Source: Glandiceps talaboti
Lineage: Eukaryota; Hemichordata; Enteropneusta; Spengelidae
Reading direction: 5' to 3'
NCBI RefSeq assembly: GCF_964340395.1
Contig: NC_135558.1
Location: 2,792,501 to 2,845,000 of the forward strand
Length of the DNA stretch: 52,500 nucleotides
Within the stretch, counting starts at the first letter, position 1, and each line of letters starts with the position of its first letter. Below, piece after piece: positions 25,477 to 38,054 of this stretch. Under the pieces are notes generated by a model. That model had not been told where the DNA came from. It searched no databases and worked only from the letters and a program-made list of their open reading frames with translations. The translations under genes were made by a program, and so were the position numbers.

Positions 25477-26187
25477 CTGTGTCTATCTGTCTGTGTGTCT
25501 GTGTGACACGCACATAAACAGATAACGGAAACTATAGCGGAAATCTTGATTTGTTCACATATGTGTAGGTCGTTGCATCTATCCAAAGATAAAAATTCAC
25601 ACCTTATAATAAAAACATTGTCGTTTTCACAAAAGCTGTCTACAATTGTAAAGATATAAGGAAACCCCCACTATAGAATCATATTGTTGATAAGGGATGA
25701 TTGCAGACTACCAAATTCATCCAATCCATCAAATATGTGTCATTCATATCCGATCTACTGTACCCTCCTAACCTTGTATCGCTATCAGAGCATATGTAAA
25801 TGACTTGGTTACCCTTCTGACTTTCTGATTTTAGAATAATCATCTAATTATCATAATAAGTACATCGTGATTCAGTAATTGTACTTTTTATAGACATATT
25901 TAACATCCTTTAGCCTGACATCGATCATCAAGGCCATGAGTAGTACATTTTTATTGTATGAACACGTCTGAGAGCAGGTTTAGCTAAAAAATAAACAGTC
26001 TGCTATTCCAGTATCATCTTAATTCTCTCTATTTTATTTTGCTTATCTATCTTAGCTTAGACGTTTTGTATTTCAATGCTACGGGTTATTCTTTATACAA
26101 CTGTATTTCCCTGTATTGCCAACTTCTCTCTGTTCTTTCTATCTTTAAAAATCAGAGTACATTTGATATTATCATACAGAAATACAG

Positions 26188-26189
<2 letters not shown>

Positions 26190-26251
<62 letters not shown>
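26190..26251. repeat. (TA)n microsatellite
   Basis: About 31 TA units. Confidence 0.97.
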
Positions 26252-26254
<3 letters not shown>

Positions 26255-26848
26255 ATTTTGAATTTTAAAATATAGACAAGAGAAGACGATATATTATAAA
26301 AACATTTTCATTTATGTTATAAATTACTCTTGCAATACTGTGGAGGCTTTCCGTATATATGACTTTGTGAATGCGTACACTGTTTTCTCGTAAGTTTAGT
26401 AACCTCCATCGGGTATGCATTTGATTCGCTCAAATGTAAAGGGTTTTCAGATATGTTGTCTGCTATGCTAAATTCCCTTAAATTTGTTACCATATAATTT
26501 CCTTGTAGGATGGTATATATTTAAACTGTCCGTGCATGCGAAGTGAAAGTTTGATCACCCAGAAGTTGCGAATATGAGTTCATTCCTTCTACTTTTAAGT
26601 CATTGTCCAGCACTGATTTAGACCTGTGACGTCACTGAGACATGGAGTCGTTACATGTAACAGGTTGACTTTCATGTTCTGTCCTGGAGCTGTCACAAAC
26701 CGGATGTATCAAAACTGCCATTTTGACTACTTTGCACTGAACACTTTCTTCGAAGCACTTAGATGATAAAGTTTGATCTAACCTTACAATAGCTCACCTC
26801 AATCATAGTAAAAGAAGCTTATTGTTCTGCTTCATTGCTAAATCCCAT

Positions 26849-26862
26849 GTTGCCATGGTTAC
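26849..26862 (-). promoter_or_regulatory. RFX X-box motif, inverted copy
   Basis: GTTGCCATGGTTAC is the exact reverse complement of the motif at 22865-22878. Confidence 0.4.
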
Positions 26863-28239
26863 ACTACTTGTCGTCAGATTCTCATTCGTTGAACTGAGGG
26901 ACATCCGATGAAACAGCCATTCTGTCTACACTGTAGTTATCGGATAATACTGGACAACTCTATCAATCAAAATACGTATTAGAACGTTCTATTTATTTTC
27001 GGGGCAAAAACAACAACACAGCAATTTAACCTTTTTAGCTGGCTTTGAAATACAAGGTGATTCCTGTTGGCTTGCAAATTATTGTTATCAATCACTCAAC
27101 TTTGAAATGCTATATCCAATATCCCATCATGCAATAATGCTAGAAGCACACTCTGAAAAACTACCAGGAGAGTGAAATACAAATACTTCAAACAGTTGAA
27201 CCGTATCGGGCTTTGAAATTAAAGAGATTACTTCTGAGCCGGTCTTTGTTAAATTCAAATAGCTTCTGAAAGTATTTGAATGTTCCCATAGGTCAAACTT
27301 ATTCACAAATGTTGCCATACCAAAAACAAAATGTAATTAGTTCTGACTAACATCCGCTCACAAACGCCTTGAGAGGTTGGCAAGTCTTCCTGCACAATTC
27401 TTCCGGTTTTAAAACTAACAGTGACATTATGCTAAAAATGTTATAGATATCTCACAGTAACAAATTTCTAGTCTTGTCTCCTATTTAAAGACAGGTCACA
27501 GTCAATAATGTGAAGGTTGGATCCGGAGGTCATCAAATGGTCATACAGCCAGCAAATTTCCTCGGTTTGCTGTGAACGCGATAAACCGACTTGGGGTTAC
27601 CATGGTTGTGGTGACGTCGACTGACCAGACTTAGTTTGCAGGAGAATTCTGTTCACGTTCTGCCATACAACATAGCAATGTCACGTTATGCGATGACTTG
27701 TATACTAATGACACCAACCACGGTGATAAACTACCCCACATAGAGTGTCAGTCTGTCTCTGTGTGTGGATATCTGCACTTATTTTCTTATTTTGATTTTT
27801 TATTTTGCAAGTTACTAATTTGGTATTATTTGTATATACGCTTAATGGCAACCAATACATAAACGTATCCCTGCCCATTGAATTTTCAACACTTTTTCTA
27901 CTACTTATGCGCAGGCATAATACAATGTACACTAGTGTGTTTTTCCCACTGCTGTAGCTACATTACAAGTTGAGCTTATGGCGCTCTGAGTCAGCTCACA
28001 AAATGGATGTGTGTTTATTCCTACGGCTATTTTACATCGAGTTAATGACATTCTCTGCCTCATAAACAAGTTATGAGATAGACACTACATTGTCTAAGTA
28101 TGTCATTCCATGACAGAAAAAAATAACTATACCATGTAATTTTGTAGAAACATTAGGCGAGCATTTTTTGTATACTTTTGATAAGATCAAGTTAAGTTAC
28201 CGTACATTGCCTGGATATTATAATTTTATATAACTTTCA

Positions 28240-28985
28240 TAACACCGGGTCTAGCGACTGTATAGAGACTGCATATATCACATGTATAAGCCCGGTTGTA
28301 ATAAAAGTATATTCACCGATTACAAAATTTTATAAGGCCTAGTTTGGTGACCGTATAGTGACTACTTTCCTTACTTTTGTAAGACCGGGTTTGGTGTCTG
28401 TATATAGACCGCTTACACTTTTATAAGACTTGGTGTGGTGAACTCATATTGCCTGAAATATCACTTTCATGAAATCTACTATGATATATTGACTGCTTAC
28501 ATTGTTTTTCTAGGACCGGGTTCCAAGACAGTATATCAACTGCTTACATAACTTTATAAGACGGGGTTTGATTACTACAATCAAACTGTTTCATTCCTTT
28601 TATAAGACCGAATACTACTTGCATTACTTTTATAGGCCGGGATTGGTGCCCGTATATTGACTGCTTACATTATTTCATAAAACCGGGTTTGCTGACCATA
28701 TATTGACCGCTTACATTATTTTTATAAGACGGGGTTTGATGACTGGATATTGACTGTTTATATTACTTTTATAGACCGGGTTTGGTGACCATACATTGGC
28801 TGCTTACATTATTTTTCAAAAGACTGTATTTGATGCCCCTATATTCAGTATTTACCTTTACTTTATAAAACCCAAATTTATGAACTGAATTGACTCCTTT
28901 ATAAGACCGGGTTTGCTGACCGTAATTAAACTCAATATTATCTTTTTTATAAGACTTGGTTTTGTGTCCGTATATTCACTACTCA
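28240..28985. repeat. Decayed minisatellite, about 46-bp unit, 14-16 copies
   Basis: The recurring core is TATAAGACCGGGTTTGGTGA then CCGTATATTGACTGCTTACA. CCGGG-type anchors lie near 28385, 28516, 28562, 28637, 28683, 28732 and 28776, most about 44-49 bp apart or a multiple of that. Copies diverge widely in both bases and length, so the array is old. Confidence 0.88.
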
Positions 28986-28989
28986 TTGA

Positions 28990-31160
28990 ATATGTTAGCA
29001 GATGTCTAACGACAACATTATCATGTAAAATGAGTGAACTATGTCGCAAAGTATGCATAATTAATATACATGTCATATGGATAGAAATGCAATTTATATT
29101 GACCATAGTCACAGAAGTAAGAATTTAACGAAGTGACACTCCTATACATACAAATGATGAATTGTGTAATACGTCATAAATATTTCAAACGAAAATTGTA
29201 AGGAATAGTTTCTTGTTAAATTTCACATGATAATGCGAGTTGGAAAATTTAGTCTTCACAGCACAGTCATTTACCATGGCAACCACGCAAATTTAATTCT
29301 GCTTTCTGTCTCCAGAAACACGGGTTTTAGTCTCGAGCTAAACTGTAAAGTATACATAGGTAGAGACGACATATATACTAAGTCCCTTACGGTATAAAGT
29401 GAATATCTGACTGTCACCAAATCATGGCGAAGCTATTGAAGGTGACACGAATAACAAATCTACCGGGCTCCGACACAAGACCGCGATGTCAAAATAGACG
29501 TTATTTATTTGTGCAAATGTTGGAAATAATGAAACGGTATATGGTAAAGATCCGCCATTTTGGAAATTGACACAGGTTAATTTTAGAAGAGAATCCATGC
29601 GGTCATTATTTGAACTAGTCCAGGGCGTCATGAAACTAATGGATATTTACTGTTATAATTCAAGATTGAAATATGTACTTAATAGGTATTGTATTAGAAT
29701 TACAAGAGATTGGATAATACAGTGAAACATCATAGGGATGATAAATTGAAAGGCGACTGCAAGCCGTCAGGGCTGCATTATTACGTTACTCACGTTCATA
29801 TACGGAGTGTGCAGCCATCTATTATTTACACTAGGATATGCTGATCGCAAACAGTTAATACACACTGCATAATATCATTCAGGAAATATCAAATGAATAG
29901 ACTGGGAGAGGAATCGGAGGATTTAGAAAAAAAAATAGCGACTGTGAACTACAGCCGATTAGGTTGGTTCACATTAACCACGGCAGTATTGATAGAGTAA
30001 TTATAATTTTCATCGAAGGTAGAAAGTAAATGTAACACCGCCAACCTGACGAGTCCCCAACATAGCTTTCAATACTAAGTGCTGGTTTTTTTTAAAGTAC
30101 GACTGTATTTATTTCATTGTGGGATTTCGGTGATCAAATATACAATGTTGGCGATTCTTTTTTTCTTTTCTTTGATTGTCAATAAATAAATAGAATTTCA
30201 TGAGCCATGAGTGAATTTCTGTAATTTATTTGCACAATACGGTTTCTGTTTGCTTGTTGAAATGAAAGAATTCCTCAAATTCGTCGACATTGCCTAAGTC
30301 TATAGAGCAACGAGGTCTAGAAGTAAGACAAATTAAATCGTTAAATTCTAAACCCCGCGCCTCTGGTCATAATAATCTCGTTAAAGTCTATTTTTCGCCA
30401 CCTGTCAAGATATTAAGACATTTTTGTTGGTCGGCAGTGTGTAGATATATTATGAATTTCATATCCCATATTTCATGTATAACACAATAGTATTTCTTTC
30501 TAATATATGCTCGACTCAATGACAAATTCGTTAAACTGATATTGATCGTAATTATAATGCTATAATAAAGATCCATGGTGAGTTGCACCTTTTGTAAGCA
30601 TGATCCCACCCCGCCATGGCCAAATATAGCTTGTACTGCCTTTCCACATAGGCTTAACCACTTCTCGATCCCGCCATTATTAAATATCGTCAATTTTCAT
30701 GAATGCGTTTCAGTGTGCTAATGTTAGAGTGTCGGGTACAATAAAAAATAAATGAATATTACTTGTCGGTTCCCAGAATTTTTAGCGGGAAAAATATTGA
30801 CTGTAAAATCATTATTGGGGTCAGATAATAACTCAAGGGTTTTTATAATCTATTAATTGATATGTCAAGGCAAGCACTTTGTTCAGGCCACATCCCCAAA
30901 ATAATTCACGATATTTGCATCAATATATTAACTGATCTTAGTGTGAGAGACGGTTTGGTTATATTGAATATTAAATCATATTTATATTATATTATTAATT
31001 ATCAAAATTATCGCCAATTTCTTTATGTGTGTGGTTAAGGCCATTAGATATTAGTAGACTTGGTTCGTACAACAAATACACTATGTAGACACACGTATTG
31101 AATGATCGAGTTGTCGCACCGTGTGAGGTACACCTTCGCTTGCTAGGTTAATCACAAGCA
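28990..31160. other. Noncoding DNA, nothing recognised
   Basis: Short frames only. The sequence near 30600-30690 contains two similar pieces (CATGATCCCACCCCGCCATG and CTCGATCCCGCCATTATT), a possible small local duplication. Confidence 0.45.
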
Positions 31161-31266
31161 TCATATCTCGAGCTCATTTTTGTGCCCACTCGTTCCGTTT
31201 TCAGAGGCACTCCCAACGGTGTGATCTGAGAAGACATTGTCAGAATACATCGTACAACCTTCCTCG
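31161..31266 (-). CDS. Weak candidate last exon of the Arg/Ser-rich gene
   Basis: A cag acceptor (gataaatcag, poor pyrimidine tract) is followed by one base that completes the phase-2 codon left open by the exon ending at 31884. Then come 34 codons, EEGCTMYSDNVFSDHTVGSA to NELEI, and a TGA. The phase and strand fit; the splice site is weak. Alternatively it is a chance frame in a slightly GC-richer patch. Confidence 0.25.
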
Positions 31267-31883
31267 CTGATTTATCGTTCTACTCCGCATTATCATAATA
31301 CACCGATACAAAAGTCCGATAGCGGAGAAGGGGCCATTGGGGTCTCCCTACCTGTCTTCTATATATACATGTATGTGTACACTGTGCCGTGCAATAACAA
31401 CGGTTCGGCTTCTCACCACGCCTAGTCTCTCTCGTATTTTATTTATATCAAATTGATAATTATTTTTTAATTATATTTATCAGTCATTTACCTTGAAATA
31501 ATTATTAATGTTCACAAATATGGGACCATATATAGGTAATGAGGGATGTGAAATTAAAAATCAAAAACAGTAGATGAAATGTACTCGGTTGAGTGTGTGT
31601 ATGTGAATAGTATCGGAGTACAGAAAGTGCCATCTTGGATTTTAATATTCATGTTTTGTGAGTGCGTGCACTTTGTGTTTACGTTAGTTGAGTGGAGGAT
31701 AGGTGCACGGCCAGTTGGCAATGTGTTTCGGGTCACGTGTCCATTGATTTACTGAAGTGTGCAATAAATGTGCGCAGAATTAAGGGCATGCATGTGCTTG
31801 TGCAGAGAGAATATTGGGTATTCTTATTAAATTAGATTTTAGTATTAATTTTAATATGAATCGAGTTGTCATAAAATACTCAC

Positions 31884-32202
31884 TCATTCTCTCTTTGAAT
31901 ATGGTTTAATTTGTCAGATGATCGTTGTTTCCATTTCTCAGCGGCTAAAGCAGCATCTTTATAAGATACCCCCGCTTTTCTTCGATCATATCTTCTATCT
32001 AGAGATGGTGAACCGGGCGATCTGTCCCCAGGGCTAACAGCAGGATCATAATCCCTGTCCAGGCTATGTTGGCTGGAATGAGGAGACACCCCAGTGAGGC
32101 TTCCGCGCCTGCGCAATTCTTCTGGTGAGCGACGGGGAGAGTCGTAGGTGCGGGTGACGGCAAGCATGGCGGCGGCTCTGGCGCCCGATGCCCCTGGGGT
32201 AG
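31884..32202 (-). CDS. Internal exon of an unrecognised Arg/Ser/Pro-rich, coiled-coil-like protein
   Basis: Bounded by a strong acceptor (ctctttttttccgttgttttcag) and a strong donor (AATGA|GTGAGT), open throughout in one frame for 105 codons. Its start phase matches the end of the exon at 32590. The peptide runs TPGASGARAAAMLAVTRTYD, then a Ser/Arg-Pro segment (SPRRSPEELRRRGSL, HSLDRDYDPAVSPGDRSPGS, SLDRRYDRRK). It ends with a charged, heptad-like stretch, YKDAALAAEKWKQRSSDKLN then HIQREN. Many SP and RxxS sites suggest a phosphorylated, disordered scaffold region leading into a coiled coil. The family is not recognised. The end phase (2) would fit the weak exon at 31266 and, equally, the Cav2 exon at 4212. 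Confidence 0.7.
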
Positions 32203-32589
32203 CTGAAAACAACGGAAAAAAAGAGACAAACACACAAGTTAATCGAAAAACTGTAATAAATATCACCTACCTGTTGGAAACCGTGATTGAGGCCCCATTT
32301 CTTGTGATTATGCAAATGAGGTAGAATGGATGAAGAAAGGATGAGGCAGAGGAAAGAAGGCCATTTGAAGACGTCGAAGAAAACAATATAGATATCACAG
32401 AATTTGCCTCAAAATGCACTAAATTTTCAGTAACAGAGAAAAATAAAGTTCCAGGGTTAACAGCGACCACATTTCTTCATAAATCGATAAATTTTCTGTC
32501 CATAGTGAACATGGAATCGTGATTTTAGTATGAGTGAAATCTTCCTTGACTGTTCTTCCATGTATTAAGATGGCTAGAACAAGACGTAC

Positions 32590-32828
32590 TTTCCCGATAG
32601 TGGTGGCGGGGATGGTATTCCCGTCGCTGTTGTTCCCGATCGACGGCCGCCTCCACGGCAGCGCGGGTCGCCGCCTCCCGCTGTTGGCGGGTAGTTTTCG
32701 ACACAAGCGGCCTCCATCGTGCCCGCATCTTTCCGTTCTGTTAAAATGTCTTCGATCAAAGAAGGGGTCTTGCCATGCTGTAGCTTGTCTGTGGAAGTCT
32801 ACGGAATCGAAGTAGCGCGTTAACGGCT
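32590..32828 (-). CDS. Exon of the same unrecognised Arg-rich gene, with an apparent reading-frame change near 32730
   Basis: The 3' part (32737-32590) is open in the frame that splices in phase to the next exon: WRPLVSKTTRQQREAATRAA, VEAAVDREQQRREYHPRHHY, RE, then the donor GGGAAA|GTACGT. The 5' part (about 32828-32730) looks coding in a different frame (PLTRYFDSVDFHRQATAWQD, PFFDRRHFNRTE). Its first bases fit the exon at 48359 in phase, after a cag at 32829-32831. The two parts can be joined by a one-base indel, or by a 65-bp intron (GTAGAC...TTTTAACAG) between them. Or the protein may simply start at the ATG at 32728. Another frame contains a homeobox-like TPSLIEDILTER but does not continue. 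Confidence 0.55.
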
Positions 32829-32999
32829 CTGCGTCACTAGTCCTGAATGATGTAAAGCTGTGATTTGACCTTTCCAGTTTTCAACTATTGAACTATACCC
32901 CAATTACAAGCATCTCCAAGACGTCAATTTAGCTTGAAAATCAAGAGGAAATAGCTAAGGTGTGATTATGAGCAGCACCCCCGTAAGCAATGTCGTCAG

Positions 33000-34160
33000 A
33001 ATTGAAAATTGACTAAAACGCGAGGAGAATGTAATTTGAGTAATTTTCCGAGATTTTGATATCCGGCGAAGCAAAATTTTGAGTTTGCTTGCATAATTTA
33101 GTAGGATTTACTTTCAAAGACAACATACATCGTCTTGCAAATATTTTGTATAGTTTGTGTTCGATTTTATCTGTTTTTTATAAACTATAATATACTGATT
33201 AATTCTGTACTTAAGTATGAAATACAGGGGGAGTCATCCTCAGAGTGCTTGTATCGTGGGGGACAAATTAAAGTGTACGCATGCGCTGGTATATATAATA
33301 GAGTTGAATTTATGAAGTCTACCTGACTCACTTAAGCACGATGTAAGTGAGCAGTCAAGGTTCTGATCCCTTAGTAGTGTCGGACGCGATATGCAAAAAA
33401 AGTTGAATCAATATAACAGCAACAGTTGGAAAGCTAAGCTTGCAGTAATTATGAGAAACCACCTGTCATCGTATTGTTGATGATCTTTCAACTGTGGCAG
33501 TCATAAATGTTTAAAAAATAAACACACAATAAAATCGGGGTTTTCCTTCCTCCACTAACAGCAGGTCTTGACTTCCTGAGAATGGAAAAAAACTTACTAG
33601 TCTGTTTCTTGACTAAATTCCCACGTTACACACATCAGTATAAACGATTTTTCAATTTCTCTAGGTATTCCCACGGTAGTTTATATCTCGGACAAATATT
33701 GAATAATTCTATTAATCAAAACACATCTACTCATAGTGATCAAGGAATGCGTTTTAAACGATTTTCGTTCAAGTATTGAAACCTTTCTGTCTCAGATTCG
33801 TCTCCATGGCAATGTCACTTTAGAGTGACAAATGTTTCTGAGGGACAGTTTCGTTTTAATTAGAGTACCACCGTTGATCATTCGAATCACCGCTAGATAT
33901 TTAATATTCATGTACGACAGTATGCACCTTCAGTCGGATACCATGATGCATAATAATAACATTCTACAGCGCTGACAAGATTACTAATTGCAATTAAGCA
34001 TCCCATAATATACCGCCCATAGTCTTCTACAATCTGCAAATACCGTTAGCTGGTTGCTGCGATTATGCAATGACGTCATTCATTGTGTTTACGAAACAGG
34101 ATTATTACATTAACCGGTCGCCAGACACACGTGTAGCTACGTTGAACCACACAATGTTAC
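33000..34160. other. Noncoding DNA, nothing recognised
   Basis: Probably intron of the Arg/Ser-rich gene if the exon at 48359-48524 belongs to it. A CRE octamer lies at 34071-34078. Confidence 0.4.
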
Positions 34161-34161
34161 A

Positions 34162-34203
<42 letters not shown>

Positions 34204-34271
34204 TTAGATACCATATTGGTATATGCGTATGTGTACACGTGTGTATGTATGTATGTATGTATGTATGTATG

Positions 34272-34346
<75 letters not shown>

Positions 34347-34487
34347 GAACGCACGCACGCATACGTGTATGTATGTATGTATGTATGTATGTATGTATGT
34401 ATGTATGCATGCATGCATGCATGCATGCATGTATGCATGTATGTATGTATGTATGTATGTATGTATGTATGTATGTATGTACGTATG
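34161..34487. repeat. Mosaic microsatellite GT-TATG-TA-CGCA-TATG-CATG-TATG
   Basis: Blocks in order are (TG)n at 34161-34201, (TATG)n at 34242-34276, (TA)n at 34277-34346, three GCAC units, (TATG)n, (CATG)n at about 34405-34432 and (TATG)n to 34480. The pure CATG block is palindromic. Confidence 0.97.
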
Positions 34488-34489
34488 AA

Positions 34490-35775
34490 ATACGTTTATT
34501 GGTAATTTTTCCCGCCAATTTCGGAATACTGGAAATCAGCGGAATGATTAGCATCTTTAACTTCTGGTCGAATACTTTGCATTTAATATCAAAATCGTAT
34601 TGCTTACAAAAAACAAACAAACAATCATTTTTTCCAATTATTACAGTGAATCTATACTTGTCTATTCCCTTTACAGAACTGTCTTCGTAAATAACTTTCT
34701 GAATATTGGTTTGTTTGAATTTGTTGAGTTTCATTTCTACAGCAGCTATCCAGCCTACAAAGTCTGTTGAAGTAACACGTACCCTACGTCGTGTTCAGCG
34801 ATAGACTTTGTACAATAGATGTAAAATTAGGTTTCAACAACAGATTATCTAATAATCTTAGAGATTAGAAAACGATTTTAGATTGTGATTTATCTCAAAC
34901 TTCATTGGAATTCTAATTTCAATATTTTTTAAAGTCCTATCAATTAGATAAAAAAAAAGTTGTTTTTTTTTGCAATTTTGATTTAAAACAATGTGTCATC
35001 GACTTTTTGATACAGGCACTTGATGTGATTGATAAATACAATATACTAGGTAAGTGAACCTACAAAATTTTATGTTGATGCTTTCGTATGTTATAATATG
35101 TTATATCATAAGACAGTCTTTTCTTAGACATAGATACAACCAGAGTATTTTTTGCGTCATACAGATTTCTTTCAAACTTCTGAAAAAGAATGGAATTTGT
35201 TATCAGACAACTTGTCCACTTTAATGCAGACCCCGACATGATAACAGCTAAAATGATGTTGGCTTGGTGTTTCACTCATGTAATAAGACATTTTAATACA
35301 CATCCTCAGACAACTTATAATGCAAAAACAATTACAAAGGTACTGCACACAGTGGGGATGTAGAAGTAGTTAAGTTGAAATGTTGGTTATCAGTTAGAAA
35401 ATAAACATTTACAGCTATTAAAATCAGCATGTCCACGTGTAATGTTTTCATTAGAAGCCTGTTTCTACTGCACTTTGAAAGAATACTATAGCAATGATTA
35501 TCAGTGTTCAATGTGATTGGGCAAATGATCCTGCTGTGTTTATTGTGTCTCTGCTATTGTTAGTCTAGACTTGAAATATGGCTAGCTTTGTGTCAAAAAC
35601 GTAATGTTCCATGAGTGAAACAACAAGCCTACATCATTTTAGCTATAACAGTCAATTTCATAATCTTTTTAATGTTTGGAACTATTATTATAATCATACC
35701 TTCTATTTCACCTTCTTTATGTTTGTGGTGTTAAGTTGAAACAGTAAGCCCATTGGTAAGTAAATCCTATTGCAA
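34490..35775. other. Noncoding DNA, nothing recognised
   Basis: AT-rich. The minus-strand frame at 35275-35060 (71 codons) is unrecognised. Confidence 0.45.
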
Positions 35776-37510
35776 TGAATCGAACTTCTTATGTTGTTAT
35801 TTCATGTTATTTTATGTTAAAATATGTTTTGTTGCGTCGTATCAAGCAGTGTTATGTTATTGTACGTTAGGCTATATTGTTATTTTATAAAATGTTATGT
35901 TGTGTTATGCTATTGTGTTATGTTATGTTGTGTTGTTATGTTACGATATGTCACGTTATGTTATGGTATGTTGTCATCATATGTTACGGTACGTCATGTC
36001 ATGTCATGTCATGTCATGTCATGCTATTATATTATGTCATATCATGCTATTATATCATGTCTTGTCATGTCATGTCATGTCACGTCATTATATTATGTCA
36101 TGCCATGCTATTATATCATGTCGTGTCATGTCATGTCATTATATTATGTCATGTCATGCTATTATATCATGTCGTGTCATGTTATGCTATTATATCATGT
36201 CGTGTCATGTCATGCCATTATATTATGTCATGTCATGCTATTATATCATGTCATGTCATTATATTATGTCATGTCATGCTATTATATCATGTCATTATAC
36301 TATGTCATGTCATGCTATTATATCATGTCCTGTCATGTCATGTCATGTCATTATATTATGTCATATCATGCTATTATATCATGTCGTGTCATGTCATGTC
36401 ATGTCATTATGTCATGTCATGTCATGTCATGCTATTATATCATGTCGTGTCATGTCATGTCATTGTATTATGTCATGTCATGCTATTATATCATGTCGTG
36501 TCATGCCATGTCATGTCATTATATTATGTCATGTCATGCTATTATATTATGTCATGTCATGCTATTATATCAAGTCTTGTCATGTCATGTCACTATATTA
36601 TGTCATGTCATGTCATTATATTATGTCGTGTCATGTCATGCTATTATATTATGTCATGCCATGCTATTATATCATGTCGTGTCATGACATGTCATTATAT
36701 CATATCGTGTCATGTCATGTCATTATATCATGTCATGTCATGTCATGTCATTATATTATGTCATGATGTCATGTCATGCTATTATATTATGTCATGTCAT
36801 GTCATTATATTATGTCATATCATGCTATTATATCATGTCGTGTCATGTCATGTCATTATATCATGTCATGTCATGATATTATATCATGTCGTGTCATGTC
36901 ATGTCATTATATCATGTCATGTCATGTCATGTCATTATATTATGTCATGTCATGTCATGTCATTATATTATGTCATGTCATGCTATTATATCATGTCTTG
37001 TCATGTCACGTCATTATATTATGTCATGCCATGATATTATATCATGTCGTGTCATGTCATGTCATTATATTATGTCATATCATGCTATTATATCGTGTCG
37101 TGTCATGTCACGTCATTATATTATGTCATGCCATGCTATTATATCATGTCGTGTCATGTCATGTCATTATATTATGTCATATCATGTCACGTCATTATAT
37201 TATGTCATGTCATGTCATTATATTATGTCGTGTCATGTCATGCTATTATATTATGTCATGTCATGCTATTATATCATGTCATGTCATGTCATGTCATTAT
37301 ATTATGTCACGCCATGCTATTATATCATGTCGTGTCATGTCATGTCATTATATTATGTCATGTCATGTCACGTCATTATATTATGTCATGCCATGCTATG
37401 AAATCATGTCGTGTCATGTCATGTCATTATAATATGTCATGTCATGCTATTATATCATGTCATGTCATGTCATGTCATGTCATGTCATGTCATGTTATTA
37501 TGTTTCATCA
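35776..37510. repeat. ATGTC/ATGTT pentanucleotide satellite with 50-bp-scale higher order
   Basis: The core is (ATGTC)n broken by ATTATATT and GCTATTAT pieces, forming a recurring segment ATGCTATTATATCATGTCGT then GTCATGTCATGTCATTATAT. The left flank (35776-35990) is a decayed ATGTT version. A five-base period rotates through the three frames, and no plus-strand phase of the unit makes a stop, so frames of 287-385 codons rich in MSCHVM and YIMSCHAI are open in all three. These are not genes. The tract is very dense in CATG palindromes. Confidence 0.95.
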
Positions 37511-38054
37511 TGTGATGTCATGACATGCCAAATATAGTTTTGATATTACCCACATAAGTCGTAAACTTATATATATTTTTCTGTCGGTAAATAACCAAAC
37601 ACAACATGTTAATAACTTTGAAATATGAAAATGTTACCATTATGAATATCCATATATGAACAAATAAACACTGAAAACACATTCAAGCACCATCGTCCTA
37701 GTATTGTCTGCCTTTAATATTTGTAATTTCGAATTTCAGGTATGTAAGAAAACTATACCACCGTGTTATTCTACACGTAATGTGTAGGTATTGCCATTCA
37801 GTGACTAGTTCAGAAGATTTTCAGATTTGTTGGCGCGTTATTAACTTTTCTTACATATACTTTCAGTTATTTGTGTCAATTTTCTGATTTAATCTTCACC
37901 TCGTAAACTCGAATACAGTAGAACTGTGAACCGAATCAAAAGTGAATTTTACAATTAAAACACACAAGAGATTATATTTCACATAGTGGGTCGAAGTTGA
38001 AAAGCTGAGCATGAATGAAAATGACACGGTCTGTAGCTGAAGACTCGTTTTTTC
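37511..38054. other. Noncoding DNA, nothing recognised
   Basis: AT-rich sequence between two repeat arrays. Confidence 0.5.

Larger units (their letters stand above)
24683..28234. other. Noncoding DNA, nothing confidently recognised
   Basis: It contains the microsatellites at 25366-25475 and 26190-26251, a CRE octamer at 26627-26634, an X-box at 26849-26862 and an unassigned minus-strand frame at 27318-27127 (63 codons). Confidence 0.45.

Noticed and set aside
32574-32770. Homeobox-type N-terminal motif (TPSLIEDILTER) in a minus-strand frame
   Set aside because: The frame stops shortly after the next splice junction, no homeodomain exon is visible, and another frame joins the next exon in phase.
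34137-34734. Overlapping frames through the mosaic microsatellite
   Set aside because: Repeat translation only; non-repeat tails have no recognised content.
35824-37523. Frames of 159-385 codons in all three plus phases (MSCHVM units)
   Set aside because: They are a property of the stop-free pentanucleotide satellite, not coding genes.
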